A stretch of DNA of 13,069 bases from Methanobacteriota archaeon (GCA_005879045.1 VBLV01000174.1:1-13069), one strand, 5' to 3'. Shown: positions 1 through 6,853, numbered from the stretch's first letter. Numbers and translations: made by a program. The notes: a model not told the origin generated them from the sequence alone.

Positions 1-301
1 CGACGTAGAACGGGTTGTAGCTCTTCATCGACGAGTAGACGATGTTCGAGATCAGTTTCGCGCTCTCCTTGACGGACACCGGGTAGCCGCGACGCAAGGC
101 GAGGAGCCGCCGTTCGGCCTTCGCCAGGTTCACGAGGTACTCCGCATCCGACATCGCACCGGCGATCGCCACCGCGGTCGTGCCATCGAGGGAGAAAATC
201 TTCTGGACCACCTTGGATCCGACGAAGAACCCCTTCGAGGCGCGCTTGTCCGCCGCGAGGACGACGCCGTCCTTGCTTCGTATGCCCACCGTTGTGGTCA
301 T
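1..301 (-). CDS. psmB: 20S proteasome beta subunit, N-terminal part (truncated at window start)
   Basis: This is the catalytic beta subunit of the archaeal 20S proteasome, the chambered protease that degrades unfolded or tagged cytoplasmic proteins. About 100 N-terminal residues are visible; the rest lies beyond the left edge. The protein begins MTTTVGIRSKDGVVLAADKR. Counting the Thr after Met as Thr1, the catalytic Asp17 (in LAADKR) and Lys33 (in VVQKIF) fall exactly where the family needs them, followed by the family-like AIAGAMSDAEYL and a KLISNIVYSS helix. The ATG at 301 is preceded by GAGGT six bases upstream. No in-frame ATG, GTG or TTG was found in roughly 30 codons upstream, so no propeptide is visible. 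The identification is firm; the start is likely but not proven. It is transcribed in the same direction as the NosD-like gene 132 bases upstream, with no evidence of a shared operon. Confidence 0.93.
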   Translation of the reverse strand, partial: MTTTVGIRSKDGVVLAADKRASKGFFVGSKVVQKIFSLDGTTAVAIAGAMSDAEYLVNLAKAERRLLALRRGYPVSVKESAKLISNIVYSSMKSYNPFYV

Positions 302-433
302 GTTGAACCTCGGACCCCTATGTGGGCGGTCGGGTAAGTTGATTCGAGTTCCGGAGACTAAGTCACACGGTGGCCAGGACGGGCGCTCGAGACGACAGGC
401 GTTCGAATTCTTCTCGGGGCGTGAGGTCCAGGC

Positions 434-1927
434 TCAATGCTTCCTCGCCCGAAGCGCCCAGGCGACCAGCAAGAGGGCGCCGAAGATCCCTGCAGGGACC
501 GCCACGAGGAAGCCGAACGCGTTGGCGTCCATTCCCGCCGGTCCCCCGCCGATCGGTTCCGAAATCGAATGGACTTGGACTTGGTATTCGCCGCTCGACG
601 GATCCCTCACCTGGTTGCCCCACCGGTCGTTCGCGACGACGTGATACAGGACGGTCCCGGGACGGTTCTGCGGGGGGATGTCGGCCCGATACAGGTTGCC
701 CCCTTGAGGTCTCATCGGAACCGCGTCGAAGTGGTCCAGGCCGACGCCCTGCAACCACAGGGCGACGTACGTGACCCCGCTCGGATCCGTGATCTCGGCC
801 GAAACCGTGATCGACTCGCCGACGTACCCGGCGCCCGCGAGGACTTGCCCGACAGTCGGAGGGGAGGCGTCGAAGACCGGGTGCATCAGAGGATATCGGT
901 CCTGGGCGGAGCCGTTGATCGGATAGGGCGTATCCCCGAAACCGTCCGGACCCTGGCAGAGATTTTGGGCAGGCCCGCTGCACTGATCCACTCCGGCATA
1001 GTCGGACCAATGGTTTCCCCCGCGTGGATATGCGGCATGCCACGCATTCACGCCGGGCTGCGTGTCATTTGCCTGAAATTCGTTCGAGAGGAAGTCGTTG
1101 TGGTCCACCTGGAAACGAACGGAGGACTGTAGGACCAAGCCGCTTCCGTGACCCGGAACCGCATGACCGTTGCCGGAGAACCGGTTCCGGACGATCCAAC
1201 CGTCGGTCGCTCCTTGCAAGATGGCCCCGGCCCAGCCGTTCGACGAAATGTCGTTATCGGCGAGGGAGAGGTTGGAGGACGAAGCCACGACGAGCAACCC
1301 GTACGTTCCGCTCCACGTGATGGTGTTGTTATCGACAATCGTGTGGTTCGTTCCATCGAGCAAGATCCCGCGGCCCGCGTACGAAATATCGTTCCCCTCG
1401 ATTCGGACGGCGTCTCCAGCGGTGGCGTTGATGCCTTCTTCCTTTCCGATGCGATTCCCTTTGATCGTGATGAGAGATGACGAATAGAGCGCCACTCCCG
1501 TCTGGCCGTCAACGGCGCTATCTTGGACCGTGATGTTCGAGGACGACCGAATGTACACGCCGGCCTTGCCGCGGGTCGAAACGTTCTGGACGGTCGCGTT
1601 CGATGCAAAATCAAAGTAGATGCCCCAGTAGTTGGGGAAATTCGCCTCGATCGTGAGGTTTCGAATCACGAGATGAGCCCGAGTCTGTCGGATCGTGATG
1701 CCATTGGATGACGTGGCATCGATGCGCCAACCCTCGATGACATACGGGTCAGCGGCGCCTCCCGTGCCGGTGGTGACCCCATTTGGCGCGGTGAAATTAT
1801 CGTCTCCATCGATGACGATGGGCGCATGAGCGGTCAGAATCGCGGGAGTGACCGGCGTGGAGGCGATGCTGGGAGAGCTGAGGACGATCAGGACGGCCAG
1901 GACCCAAAGCGGAGCCCAGGATACCAT
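434..1927 (-). CDS. NosD-like parallel beta-helix surface protein with Ig-like domain and C-terminal membrane anchor
   Basis: Likely an extracellular, membrane-anchored protein of 497 aa; substrate unknown. Residues 1-23 form a signal peptide (LWVLAVLIVLSS core). Residues about 62-284 are repeated beta-helix turns of the NosD/periplasmic copper-binding repeat type, rich in Asn and in phrases such as NGITIRQTRAHLVIRNLTI and GNDISYAGRGILL. Residues 305-344 (NHWSDY...GFGDTPYPI...DRYPLM) are the usual cap of archaeal NosD-like repeats, here with two nearby Cys (316 and 324). Residues about 355-452 look like an Ig-like beta-sandwich, and about 470-492 form a hydrophobic helix followed by RARKH, fitting an outside-facing protein with a cytoplasmic tail. 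Many NxS/T sites suggest N-glycosylation. The ATG at 1927 is chosen because it has GAGGT just upstream and gives a clean signal peptide; ATGs at 1966 and 2035 are in frame but put charged sequence before it. True NosD copper maturation is not implied. Confidence 0.85.
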   Translation of the reverse strand: MVSWAPLWVLAVLIVLSSPSIASTPVTPAILTAHAPIVIDGDDNFTAPNGVTTGTGGAADPYVIEGWRIDATSSNGITIRQTRAHLVIRNLTIEANFPNYWGIYFDFASNATVQNVSTRGKAGVYIRSSSNITVQDSAVDGQTGVALYSSSLITIKGNRIGKEEGINATAGDAVRIEGNDISYAGRGILLDGTNHTIVDNNTITWSGTYGLLVVASSSNLSLADNDISSNGWAGAILQGATDGWIVRNRFSGNGHAVPGHGSGLVLQSSVRFQVDHNDFLSNEFQANDTQPGVNAWHAAYPRGGNHWSDYAGVDQCSGPAQNLCQGPDGFGDTPYPINGSAQDRYPLMHPVFDASPPTVGQVLAGAGYVGESITVSAEITDPSGVTYVALWLQGVGLDHFDAVPMRPQGGNLYRADIPPQNRPGTVLYHVVANDRWGNQVRDPSSGEYQVQVHSISEPIGGGPAGMDANAFGFLVAVPAGIFGALLLVAWALRARKH

Positions 1928-2059
1928 CCCGACCTCGCGGCGTAGCGTCCCCTTCCTCGCCGTCATCCCCCAATTCGTCATGGGTCCAGGCGGTATTTCA
2001 CGATTCCCTCCGATCGGCCTGCCAATTGCGACCACGTGATCGCTATGTACCTGCGGGTT

Positions 2060-2320
2060 TCATTCTCCTCGTTTCGGCAGTCCTCGCAGGCGTATCAGGA
2101 GTCGTTCCCTCGCGTCGGGGACGAACAGGAAATAGAGGAGGGCCATCCGAAAGAGGCTCGTCGTTTTCATACCCCCCATCTGCAGAACCGAGCCGAGTTC
2201 GGGAAAGCAATCGAAGAACAGTTCGTGAGCGAGTGCTTCATGGCCCATGGTTTTCATGGTCGTCAAGAGCGATTTCATTTCCGGCTCCGACATCGTCCAA
2301 CGTCGATCTTTCTGAGGCAA
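2060..2320 (-). CDS. Small hypothetical protein, 86 aa (or 77 aa)
   Basis: I do not recognise this protein. The frame encodes a mixed-charge, probably helical N-terminal half (SEPEMKSLLTTMKTMGHEAL), then a stretch with Cys and aromatics (FFDCFPELGSVLQMGG) and a hydrophobic patch (MALLYFLFV) followed by a basic tail (RERLLIRLRGLPKRGE). The patch is too short for a convincing membrane helix. The first possible start is TTG at 2320; an ATG at 2293 would give 77 aa, and neither has a strong ribosome site. A TATA-like TTTAAG at 2354-2359 is placed to give a short leader for the TTG. The frame sits alone between two co-oriented genes, is free of competing long frames on its strand and uses reasonable codons, though less GC-rich than its neighbours. 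It is probably a real gene; its function is unknown. Confidence 0.5.
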   Translation of the reverse strand: MPQKDRRWTMSEPEMKSLLTTMKTMGHEALAHELFFDCFPELGSVLQMGGMKTTSLFRMALLYFLFVPDARERLLIRLRGLPKRGE

Positions 2321-2353
2321 GGCAATCCCCGAATTTCACAACGAGGTGCGCGG

Positions 2354-2359
2354 CTTAAA
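2354..2359 (-). promoter_or_regulatory. Candidate TATA box for the 86-aa gene
   Basis: Minus-strand TTTAAG lies 34 bases before the TTG at 2320, which would put a transcription start near 2331 by usual archaeal spacing and a leader of about ten bases. It overlaps one arm of an 8-bp inverted repeat (2358-2365 with 2419-2426). Assignment rests on motif and spacing only. Confidence 0.35.
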
Positions 2360-2444
2360 CCTACGAGCCGCCCGAAGACCCAAAACACAGTTACGTGTCA
2401 AGGAGCAAGTCGTATTTGCGTAGGTTGCCACGGGGCAGGCCGAC

Positions 2445-3035
2445 TCACGCGCTGATTCCGCGATCCGCCTTCGAGGAAATCTCTCGCGACACGTGGTGGA
2501 ACAGCTGGTAGCCGAGTCGCGTCGCCTCGTCGAATCGGCTTGGGGAGTCCACCTTCGCGGTCATCGTGAGCTGACCGGGCCGGACGAGGATCTCGATTCC
2601 GATCGTGTCGTCTCCGAGCGCCCAGCCCAGCCGAAGACCCTCGTCCGATTCCGAGAACCCGTACCATCGCAACGGGCCGATCCACGTGCCGCGCAGCGCG
2701 CCGACGAGCCCCCGCAGGTCGACATGAGCCGGGAGAGAGGTCTGGAGGATCGTCGCGTTCGGCCCGGCGGGCTTCAGAGAGCTCGGACTCAAGAACCCGA
2801 GAGCGCGCCGCGAGACACGATACCCGAGGTCCGTCCGCTCCACGAGCTCGCTGTCAGCGAGCCGGTGAAGCGCGCGGGAGAGCTGCTCCGGATGGATGCC
2901 GAGGCGTCGCCGCAATCCTTGAAAGGCGACTTGAGAATCCGGATCATGGGACAGGAACTCCAGGACCTCGCGGTCATGGTCCCGCAAGTCATCGAGAGTC
3001 TCTCGCGCCGACGGGTCCACGGAGGTCGGTACCAT
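2445..3035 (-). CDS. Winged helix-turn-helix transcriptional regulator with unknown C-terminal domain
   Basis: A 196-aa predicted DNA-binding protein. Residues about 15-80 read as a winged helix: a helix with DHDREVLEFLSHDPDSQVAF, then the turn-recognition segment LRRRLGIHPEQLSRALHRLADSELVER and a wing (TDLGYRVSRRALGFL). This is close to MarR/ArsR-like and other archaeal HTH regulators. Residues about 85-190 form a separate domain (GLVGALRGTWIGPLRWYGFSES, then strand-rich GIEILVRPGQLTMTAKV and a final helix) that I cannot name; it may bind a ligand or form a dimer. The ATG at 3035 lies about 30 bases below a TATA-like CTTAAG, giving a nearly leaderless start; an in-frame GTG at 3050 would add five residues (MCAFN). 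The target is unknown; its own promoter and the neighbouring genes are natural guesses. HTH class is confident, subfamily is not. Confidence 0.78.
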   Translation of the reverse strand: MVPTSVDPSARETLDDLRDHDREVLEFLSHDPDSQVAFQGLRRRLGIHPEQLSRALHRLADSELVERTDLGYRVSRRALGFLSPSSLKPAGPNATILQTSLPAHVDLRGLVGALRGTWIGPLRWYGFSESDEGLRLGWALGDDTIGIEILVRPGQLTMTAKVDSPSRFDEATRLGYQLFHHVSREISSKADRGISA

Positions 3036-3061
3036 GTTGAACGCACACACGGCGGCGGTTT

Positions 3062-3071
3062 GCCTTAAGGC
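3062..3071 (-). promoter_or_regulatory. Palindromic TATA-like box of the HTH regulator gene
   Basis: GCCTTAAGGC is a perfect 10-bp palindrome whose TTAA core lies about 33 bases before the ATG at 3035, the spacing expected for an archaeal TATA box driving a nearly leaderless mRNA. Its symmetry would also suit a regulator covering its own promoter, which is inference. Confidence 0.4.
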
Positions 3072-3157
3072 TGAGGGTCACGCGTCGCGATGTTGAGAAT
3101 GACGGCGCCTCGCACGCTCTGAGCGATTCGCGCTGATGGATGCTCGCGTGAGTTTCT

Positions 3158-4249
3158 TCAGGCCGCGAGCCGTCCCTTGTTCACGACGACTTTCTTCCCG
3201 ACGCGGACAGTGGCGTTCGAGAGACGGCCCTGGAACCCGAAGTTGGAGTGGTTCTTCCCGCCATACTCCGAGTTGTCGCCGATGCCGATTTCGATGGCGC
3301 CCGCGACGAGGTCGTCTTGGAGGAATCCGTAGCTCGCCGCCGGGTTCAAGCCAATCTGGAGCCAACCTAATCGGTCCTTCGCGCCGGTCGCCCGGTCGTA
3401 CTGGCTCCGAATCGATTCCTCGTTCGTCCCGGCGCTCCAGGTGGCCTTGCCGTCCTTGAACTGGAAGGCGACATCAGTGACCTGAAGTCCTAGATAGGGA
3501 ACCGGGCGGTCAAATCGAACGATCCCCTCGGCCGATGTCTCGCCCGGGCACACGATCACATATCCCGGCGGGACGTTCGTCATGAACTCGCCGTCCTTTA
3601 CGTCCTGCGCGTCCACGATGCCATCGTCCGACTGGGCGGCGCGGCCTTTCAGCTCGCAGACGAACCGGGTGCCGTTCGGCGCGCTTACCTCGACCTCGGC
3701 GTCTTTCGAGAGGAGCGCCGCGAGTTTCTTTCCCTTGCGGGCAATCGCGTTGAAGTCGACCGAACTCGCGCGGAGGATCATGTCCCGCCACGCATCGAAC
3801 TCGAAGCCGTACGACCGTGCCCGCTCGCGGCTCACGTACCCCAGGAGGACCCGCGCACCTCGGAGGCCCGCCCGTTCGGCGCGGCGGTACCAGTCCGAGT
3901 TGTACGAGGTCGCGGCTTGAGATTTCTCCATGTTCTTTCGGTACCGCGCGATGTCGGCAGGGCCCGGGAAGAAGACGTAGGCATCGGCCTTCGCGAGAGC
4001 GGCCCATTCCGAGGCGGAGACTTGTCCGAGCTTCGTGGGCGGCAGGTCCTCCACGGATCGCCAGTGCGTTTCCTCGTCCTCCAGGAGGAGCATCGGCCGG
4101 GCGCCGACCGCGCGCAACTGATACACGATCTCCTTCGCGGCGTCGAGGCCGTGGTTCCAGCACTCGACGATCACGTTCTCCTTCGGTTGGATGTGCAGAC
4201 TTCGACGGACGACGTTCTTCGCAAGCGCCTCGTAATCGGACACGGCCAT
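3158..4249 (-). CDS. M29 family (AmpS/aminopeptidase T-like) protein with apparently degenerate metal site
   Basis: At 363 aa this has the length and overall layout of M29 aminopeptidases (COG2309), which remove N-terminal residues with two metal ions and act late in peptide breakdown. The N-terminal part (DYEALAKNVVRRSLHIQPKE, then ECWNHGLDAAKEIVYQLRAVGA and a DAYVFFPGPADIARYR segment) and the C-terminal part (FMTNVPPGYVIVCP, VTDVAFQFKDGKATWS, RLGWLQIGLNP, GAIEIGIGDNSEYGG) follow the family. Where family members carry metal ligands, the residues differ: PPGYV (residue 230) for the usual PxGEV, RLGW (296) for RLGE, IEIGIGD (320) for IHxALG, and NFGFQG for the final HxD. The protein may not be an active metallopeptidase. 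The ATG at 4249 is chosen because a TATA-like TATTTATC precedes it by about 30 bases; a frame reaching 4318 overlaps that box. Fold assignment is strong, activity is not. Confidence 0.82.
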   Translation of the reverse strand: MAVSDYEALAKNVVRRSLHIQPKENVIVECWNHGLDAAKEIVYQLRAVGARPMLLLEDEETHWRSVEDLPPTKLGQVSASEWAALAKADAYVFFPGPADIARYRKNMEKSQAATSYNSDWYRRAERAGLRGARVLLGYVSRERARSYGFEFDAWRDMILRASSVDFNAIARKGKKLAALLSKDAEVEVSAPNGTRFVCELKGRAAQSDDGIVDAQDVKDGEFMTNVPPGYVIVCPGETSAEGIVRFDRPVPYLGLQVTDVAFQFKDGKATWSAGTNEESIRSQYDRATGAKDRLGWLQIGLNPAASYGFLQDDLVAGAIEIGIGDNSEYGGKNHSNFGFQGRLSNATVRVGKKVVVNKGRLAA

Positions 4250-4276
4250 CGCCGGCGCCGTCGAAGCCGGGCCGCG

Positions 4277-4284
4277 GATAAATA
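4277..4284 (-). promoter_or_regulatory. TATA box of the M29-like gene
   Basis: Minus-strand TATTTATC stands out in GC-rich surroundings, starts 35 bases before the ATG at 4249, and predicts a very short leader. This position argues against translation starting at 4318. The 154-base gap up to 4404 also holds the upstream region of the divergent flavoenzyme gene. Confidence 0.55.
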
Positions 4285-4403
4285 GGTACGCTCGAGGAGG
4301 GGCGAAGGGCCTTAGCACGGCCCACCGATCCGGTCGCCCCGGAGGGGATTCGTCGGAACCTCGGGATACCCTCTCACCGCAGGAGCGATCGACCCTTCGA
4401 CGC

Positions 4404-6431
4404 TTGGCCGATGCCTTCGTGCCGTCCGTGCCGGTCGAATCCGATCCGGACGGGTTCTACGGGCGGAGGGCGAGTGATCTCGCGATCGATGACGATGTCG
4501 CTCGCATCATCGAATCGTACCTCTCGCCGGATCAGAGGGCGGACTTCCGCCGGCTCCTTCGGACGATCGAGAGCCCTTGGGCGAACCTCCTCCTCTCCGG
4601 ACGTCCGCATCGATTCTCTTCGGGGACCCAGGCCGAGCGGGAGCGATTTCTCCTGGCATGGGCGCACAGCCGGCTCGGGATCAAGCGACAAGGCTTCCAG
4701 GCCGTGAAGCGGCTCGTCTTGTTCCTCACGTACGCGAAGGGCCTCGAGAGCGGCGTCAACCCGAACTGGCCTTCCATCGGGTACGCCGGGCCTCATCGAC
4801 GTGCCTCACAGGCGGCTCGCGAACCTTCGGAATTTTCGATCGAATCCCTGCGGCCCGCGAATGAAACGAGCCTCGAGGCCGACGTGTGCGTCGTCGGCAC
4901 CGGAGCGGGCGGTTCCGTGATCGCCGCGAAACTCGCGGAATCGGGCCACCGGGTCATCGTTCTCGAGGCGGGGCCTTACCGCACCGCGGACGCGTTCACG
5001 CAGCGCGAAGCGGAGGCGTACGACACGATGTTCCAGGGCCATGGCGTCCTCACGACGCGCGACTCGGCGTTCAGCGTCCTCGCGGGCCTCACGACGCGCG
5101 ACTCGGCGTTCAGCGTCCTCGCGGGGCAGACCGCGGGCGGCAGCTCGACAATCAACTGGATGACGTGTCTCAAGCCGCCGCGGTGGGCCCGGGACGAGTG
5201 GGAGCGAGAGTGCGGCCTGACCGGGGTGGCCTCGCCCACCTTTGACTCGGTCATCGACGAGGTTTGGAGTCGACTCCATGTGAACGTCGTTGAGAGCATC
5301 GTGAATCCGTCGAACGATGTCTTACGTCGCGGGAGTGAAGCGCTCGGGTATCGACTCGGCGTCGACTACGACGTGATCCCTCGGAATGCGAACGGCTGTG
5401 GAGGCCGCTGCGACTTCTGCTTCTTCGGCTGCATCTACGATGCGAAGCAGTCCGCCCTCGTCACCTATCTTCCGGACGCGTACCGCGCGGGAGCTCGGTT
5501 CCTGTTCGACACGAAGGCGGATTCGGTCAACATCGAAGGCGGCGAGGTGCGGAGCGTCGAGGCTACCTACCGGGAGGATGGCCGCACCATCCCCGTGCAT
5601 GTGCGGGCCCGGACCGTGGTCGCGGCGGGGAGTGCGATTCAGACGCCGGCGCTCTTGCTGCGGTCCGGAATCCGTTCTCCGGGACTCGGCCGCGGACTCC
5701 GACTCGATCCCACCACCGCTCTCTTTGGAGAATTCCCGAGTCCGATTCGGATGTGGAGCGGGCCGATGCAGACGATTGTCGTGAACCGATTCCAAGCGGC
5801 CGACGAAGGCCATCATGGACCCTGGTTGGAGAGCGCACCGGGCCATCCCGGACTCTCGGCGCTCGCGATTCCCTGGTCGGGAGGCCGCGCGCACAAGGAC
5901 GCGATGCGTCGTCTCGACCGGGTTGCGTCGACCATCGTCCTCGTGCGCGATGTCGCCGAAGGCCGCGTGAGGATCGATGCCCGTGGCGAACCGGTCCTCG
6001 AGTATCGCCTCTCGACCCGGGACCGTCGGAACCTCACGCGAGGACTGCAGGAGGCCGCGCGGATCCAGCGGGCGGCCGGCGCGCTCCGCATGGGTTCGTT
6101 GCACCTTCGAGAGTGTTCCGTCGGGGACGGAACCTCGCCGATTCGCGCCACAGAGTTCGACGGATTCCTCGATCGGTTGGGCCGTCTCGGCATTCGCGAG
6201 AACGGCGTAGCTCTGTTCTCCGCCCATCCGATGGGTTCCGCGAGGGCGGGCACCGACCCGAAGACCTCGGCCGCGAAGCCGACGGGCGAGTCGCACGACG
6301 TGCGGAATCTGTGGATCGGCGATGGAAGCCTCTTGCCGACCGCGCCCGGGGTGAACCCGATGATCTCGATCATGGCCCTCGCGGCGCGCACCGCGGGGTT
6401 CATCCGAGAACGGCTCTCCCAAGTCAACTAA
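4404..6431 (+). CDS. GMC-family FAD oxidoreductase, long-chain alcohol oxidase (FAO)-like
   Basis: A 675-aa flavoprotein predicted to oxidise a long-chain or hydrophobic alcohol. Residues 1-140 are the helical N-terminal region seen in FAO-type proteins (LLLSGRPHRF, LLAWAHSRLGIKRQGFQAVKRL). Residues 159-190 are the FAD Rossmann motif (VCVVGTGAGGSVIAAKLAES, then an acidic VLEAGP). GGSSTINWMTCLKPP (residues about 245-259) is the second GMC flavin motif. NGCGGRCDFCFFGC (331-343) is a CX3CX2CX3C cluster followed by KQSALVTYLPDA, also typical of FAO-like members. The C-terminal SAHPMGSARAG (His608) and IGDGSLLPTAPGVNPMISIMA (Asn651) supply the GMC catalytic His/Asn pair. An extra 13-residue repeat (LTTRDSAFSVLAG twice, residues 216-241) precedes the second motif. 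The only in-frame start near the conserved N-terminus is TTG at 4404; AGGAG at 4380-4384 is rather far upstream. The 3' end is convergent with the VOC gene, six bases away. Family is firm; substrate unknown. Confidence 0.88.
   Translation: MADAFVPSVPVESDPDGFYGRRASDLAIDDDVARIIESYLSPDQRADFRRLLRTIESPWANLLLSGRPHRFSSGTQAERERFLLAWAHSRLGIKRQGFQAVKRLVLFLTYAKGLESGVNPNWPSIGYAGPHRRASQAAREPSEFSIESLRPANETSLEADVCVVGTGAGGSVIAAKLAESGHRVIVLEAGPYRTADAFTQREAEAYDTMFQGHGVLTTRDSAFSVLAGLTTRDSAFSVLAGQTAGGSSTINWMTCLKPPRWARDEWERECGLTGVASPTFDSVIDEVWSRLHVNVVESIVNPSNDVLRRGSEALGYRLGVDYDVIPRNANGCGGRCDFCFFGCIYDAKQSALVTYLPDAYRAGARFLFDTKADSVNIEGGEVRSVEATYREDGRTIPVHVRARTVVAAGSAIQTPALLLRSGIRSPGLGRGLRLDPTTALFGEFPSPIRMWSGPMQTIVVNRFQAADEGHHGPWLESAPGHPGLSALAIPWSGGRAHKDAMRRLDRVASTIVLVRDVAEGRVRIDARGEPVLEYRLSTRDRRNLTRGLQEAARIQRAAGALRMGSLHLRECSVGDGTSPIRATEFDGFLDRLGRLGIRENGVALFSAHPMGSARAGTDPKTSAAKPTGESHDVRNLWIGDGSLLPTAPGVNPMISIMALAARTAGFIRERLSQVN
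5049..5126. repeat. 39-bp tandem duplication inside the GMC oxidoreductase gene
   Basis: Two adjacent 39-base copies (5049-5087 and 5088-5126) differ only at their last base (C versus G). Each encodes LTTRDSAFSVLAG, so the reading frame is kept. From memory of FAO homologues, one copy matches the normal sequence leading into the GG-S-S-x-N flavin motif, so the other is extra. Confidence 0.95.
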
Positions 6432-6437
6432 CCGCGG

Positions 6438-6779
6438 CTACTCCTCGATCAGGTAGAACTCGTTCCCGTCCGGGTCCTTGAACATCGCGTAGGTGGCCCA
6501 GTCCTCCTTCGTCGTCGGGGTGGTGAACTCGACACCGAGCTTCCGGAGCGCGGCTTCTTCCTTCTTCACATCTTTCGTCGTGAACGAGATACCGCTGTTC
6601 CCGGGCTCGAGGGGGTAGAAGCCCTCGCACAAGTGAAACGCGATGTTCTCCGTCTTCGGTGCCACCGTGATCCAGTGACCTTGGTGCTCTCGGATCTCGA
6701 AGCCGAGCTTCTCCGTGTACCATTTCGCCGACTTCTTCGCGTCGGATACGACCAGGGCAATCGTGGTGAGGCGCATCAT
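6438..6779 (-). CDS. VOC superfamily (glyoxalase/bleomycin-resistance fold) protein
   Basis: A 113-aa single-subunit VOC protein with the two beta-alpha-beta3 modules: IALVVSDAKKSAKWYTEKLGFEI...WITVAP...IAFHL (residues 7-50) and GISFTTKDVKKEEAALRKLGVEF...ATYAMFKDPDGNEFYLIEE (63-113). VOC proteins include glyoxalase I, fosfomycin and bleomycin resistance proteins, dioxygenases and isomerases. His49 is present, but the usual first-strand ligand position holds Ala8 and the position of the usual Glu after DPDGN holds Tyr109, so a standard metal centre is doubtful and a binding or detoxifying role cannot be chosen. The start is ATG-ATG at 6777-6779, which lies 21-30 bases below a clear TATA-like box, indicating a leaderless mRNA. 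It converges with the GMC gene and diverges from the nucleotidyltransferase gene. Confidence 0.88.
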   Translation of the reverse strand: MMRLTTIALVVSDAKKSAKWYTEKLGFEIREHQGHWITVAPKTENIAFHLCEGFYPLEPGNSGISFTTKDVKKEEAALRKLGVEFTTPTTKEDWATYAMFKDPDGNEFYLIEE

Positions 6780-6800
6780 GGGAACGGGATTGATTCCGGC

Positions 6801-6808
6801 CGATAAAG
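6801..6808 (-). promoter_or_regulatory. TATA box of the VOC gene
   Basis: Minus-strand CTTTATCG begins 29 bases before the first ATG (6779). That is the classic distance for an archaeal leaderless transcript, and it is the main AT-rich element in the 74-base divergent gap. Confidence 0.55.
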
Positions 6809-6853
6809 GGCACGGGCCACCGCCTCGGAGAAACGCTCATCGTCTGGCGCCCG

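Noticed and set aside
395..420. GTTCGAATT resembling the T-loop of a tRNA.
   Set aside because: The flanking bases do not form the 5-bp T stem, and no acceptor or anticodon stem is found upstream.
363..1043. A 226-codon minus-strand frame overlapping the NosD-like gene in another frame.
   Set aside because: Very Arg-rich and lacking any recognisable domain; the NosD-like reading explains the DNA.
434..1927. Naming the beta-helix protein nosD.
   Set aside because: Archaeal beta-helix surface proteins hit the NosD repeat profile often, and no nitrous oxide reductase genes are in view.
3115..3125. CGCTCTGAGCG palindrome below the M29-like gene's upstream neighbour.
   Set aside because: With a one-base centre it cannot fold as a hairpin, no T-tract follows, and such short GC palindromes are expected by chance.
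5322..6422. A 366-codon minus-strand frame opposite the GMC oxidoreductase.
   Set aside because: It overlaps a gene with full family motifs, and its composition (Arg, Gly, His, Pro) is typical of a shadow frame.
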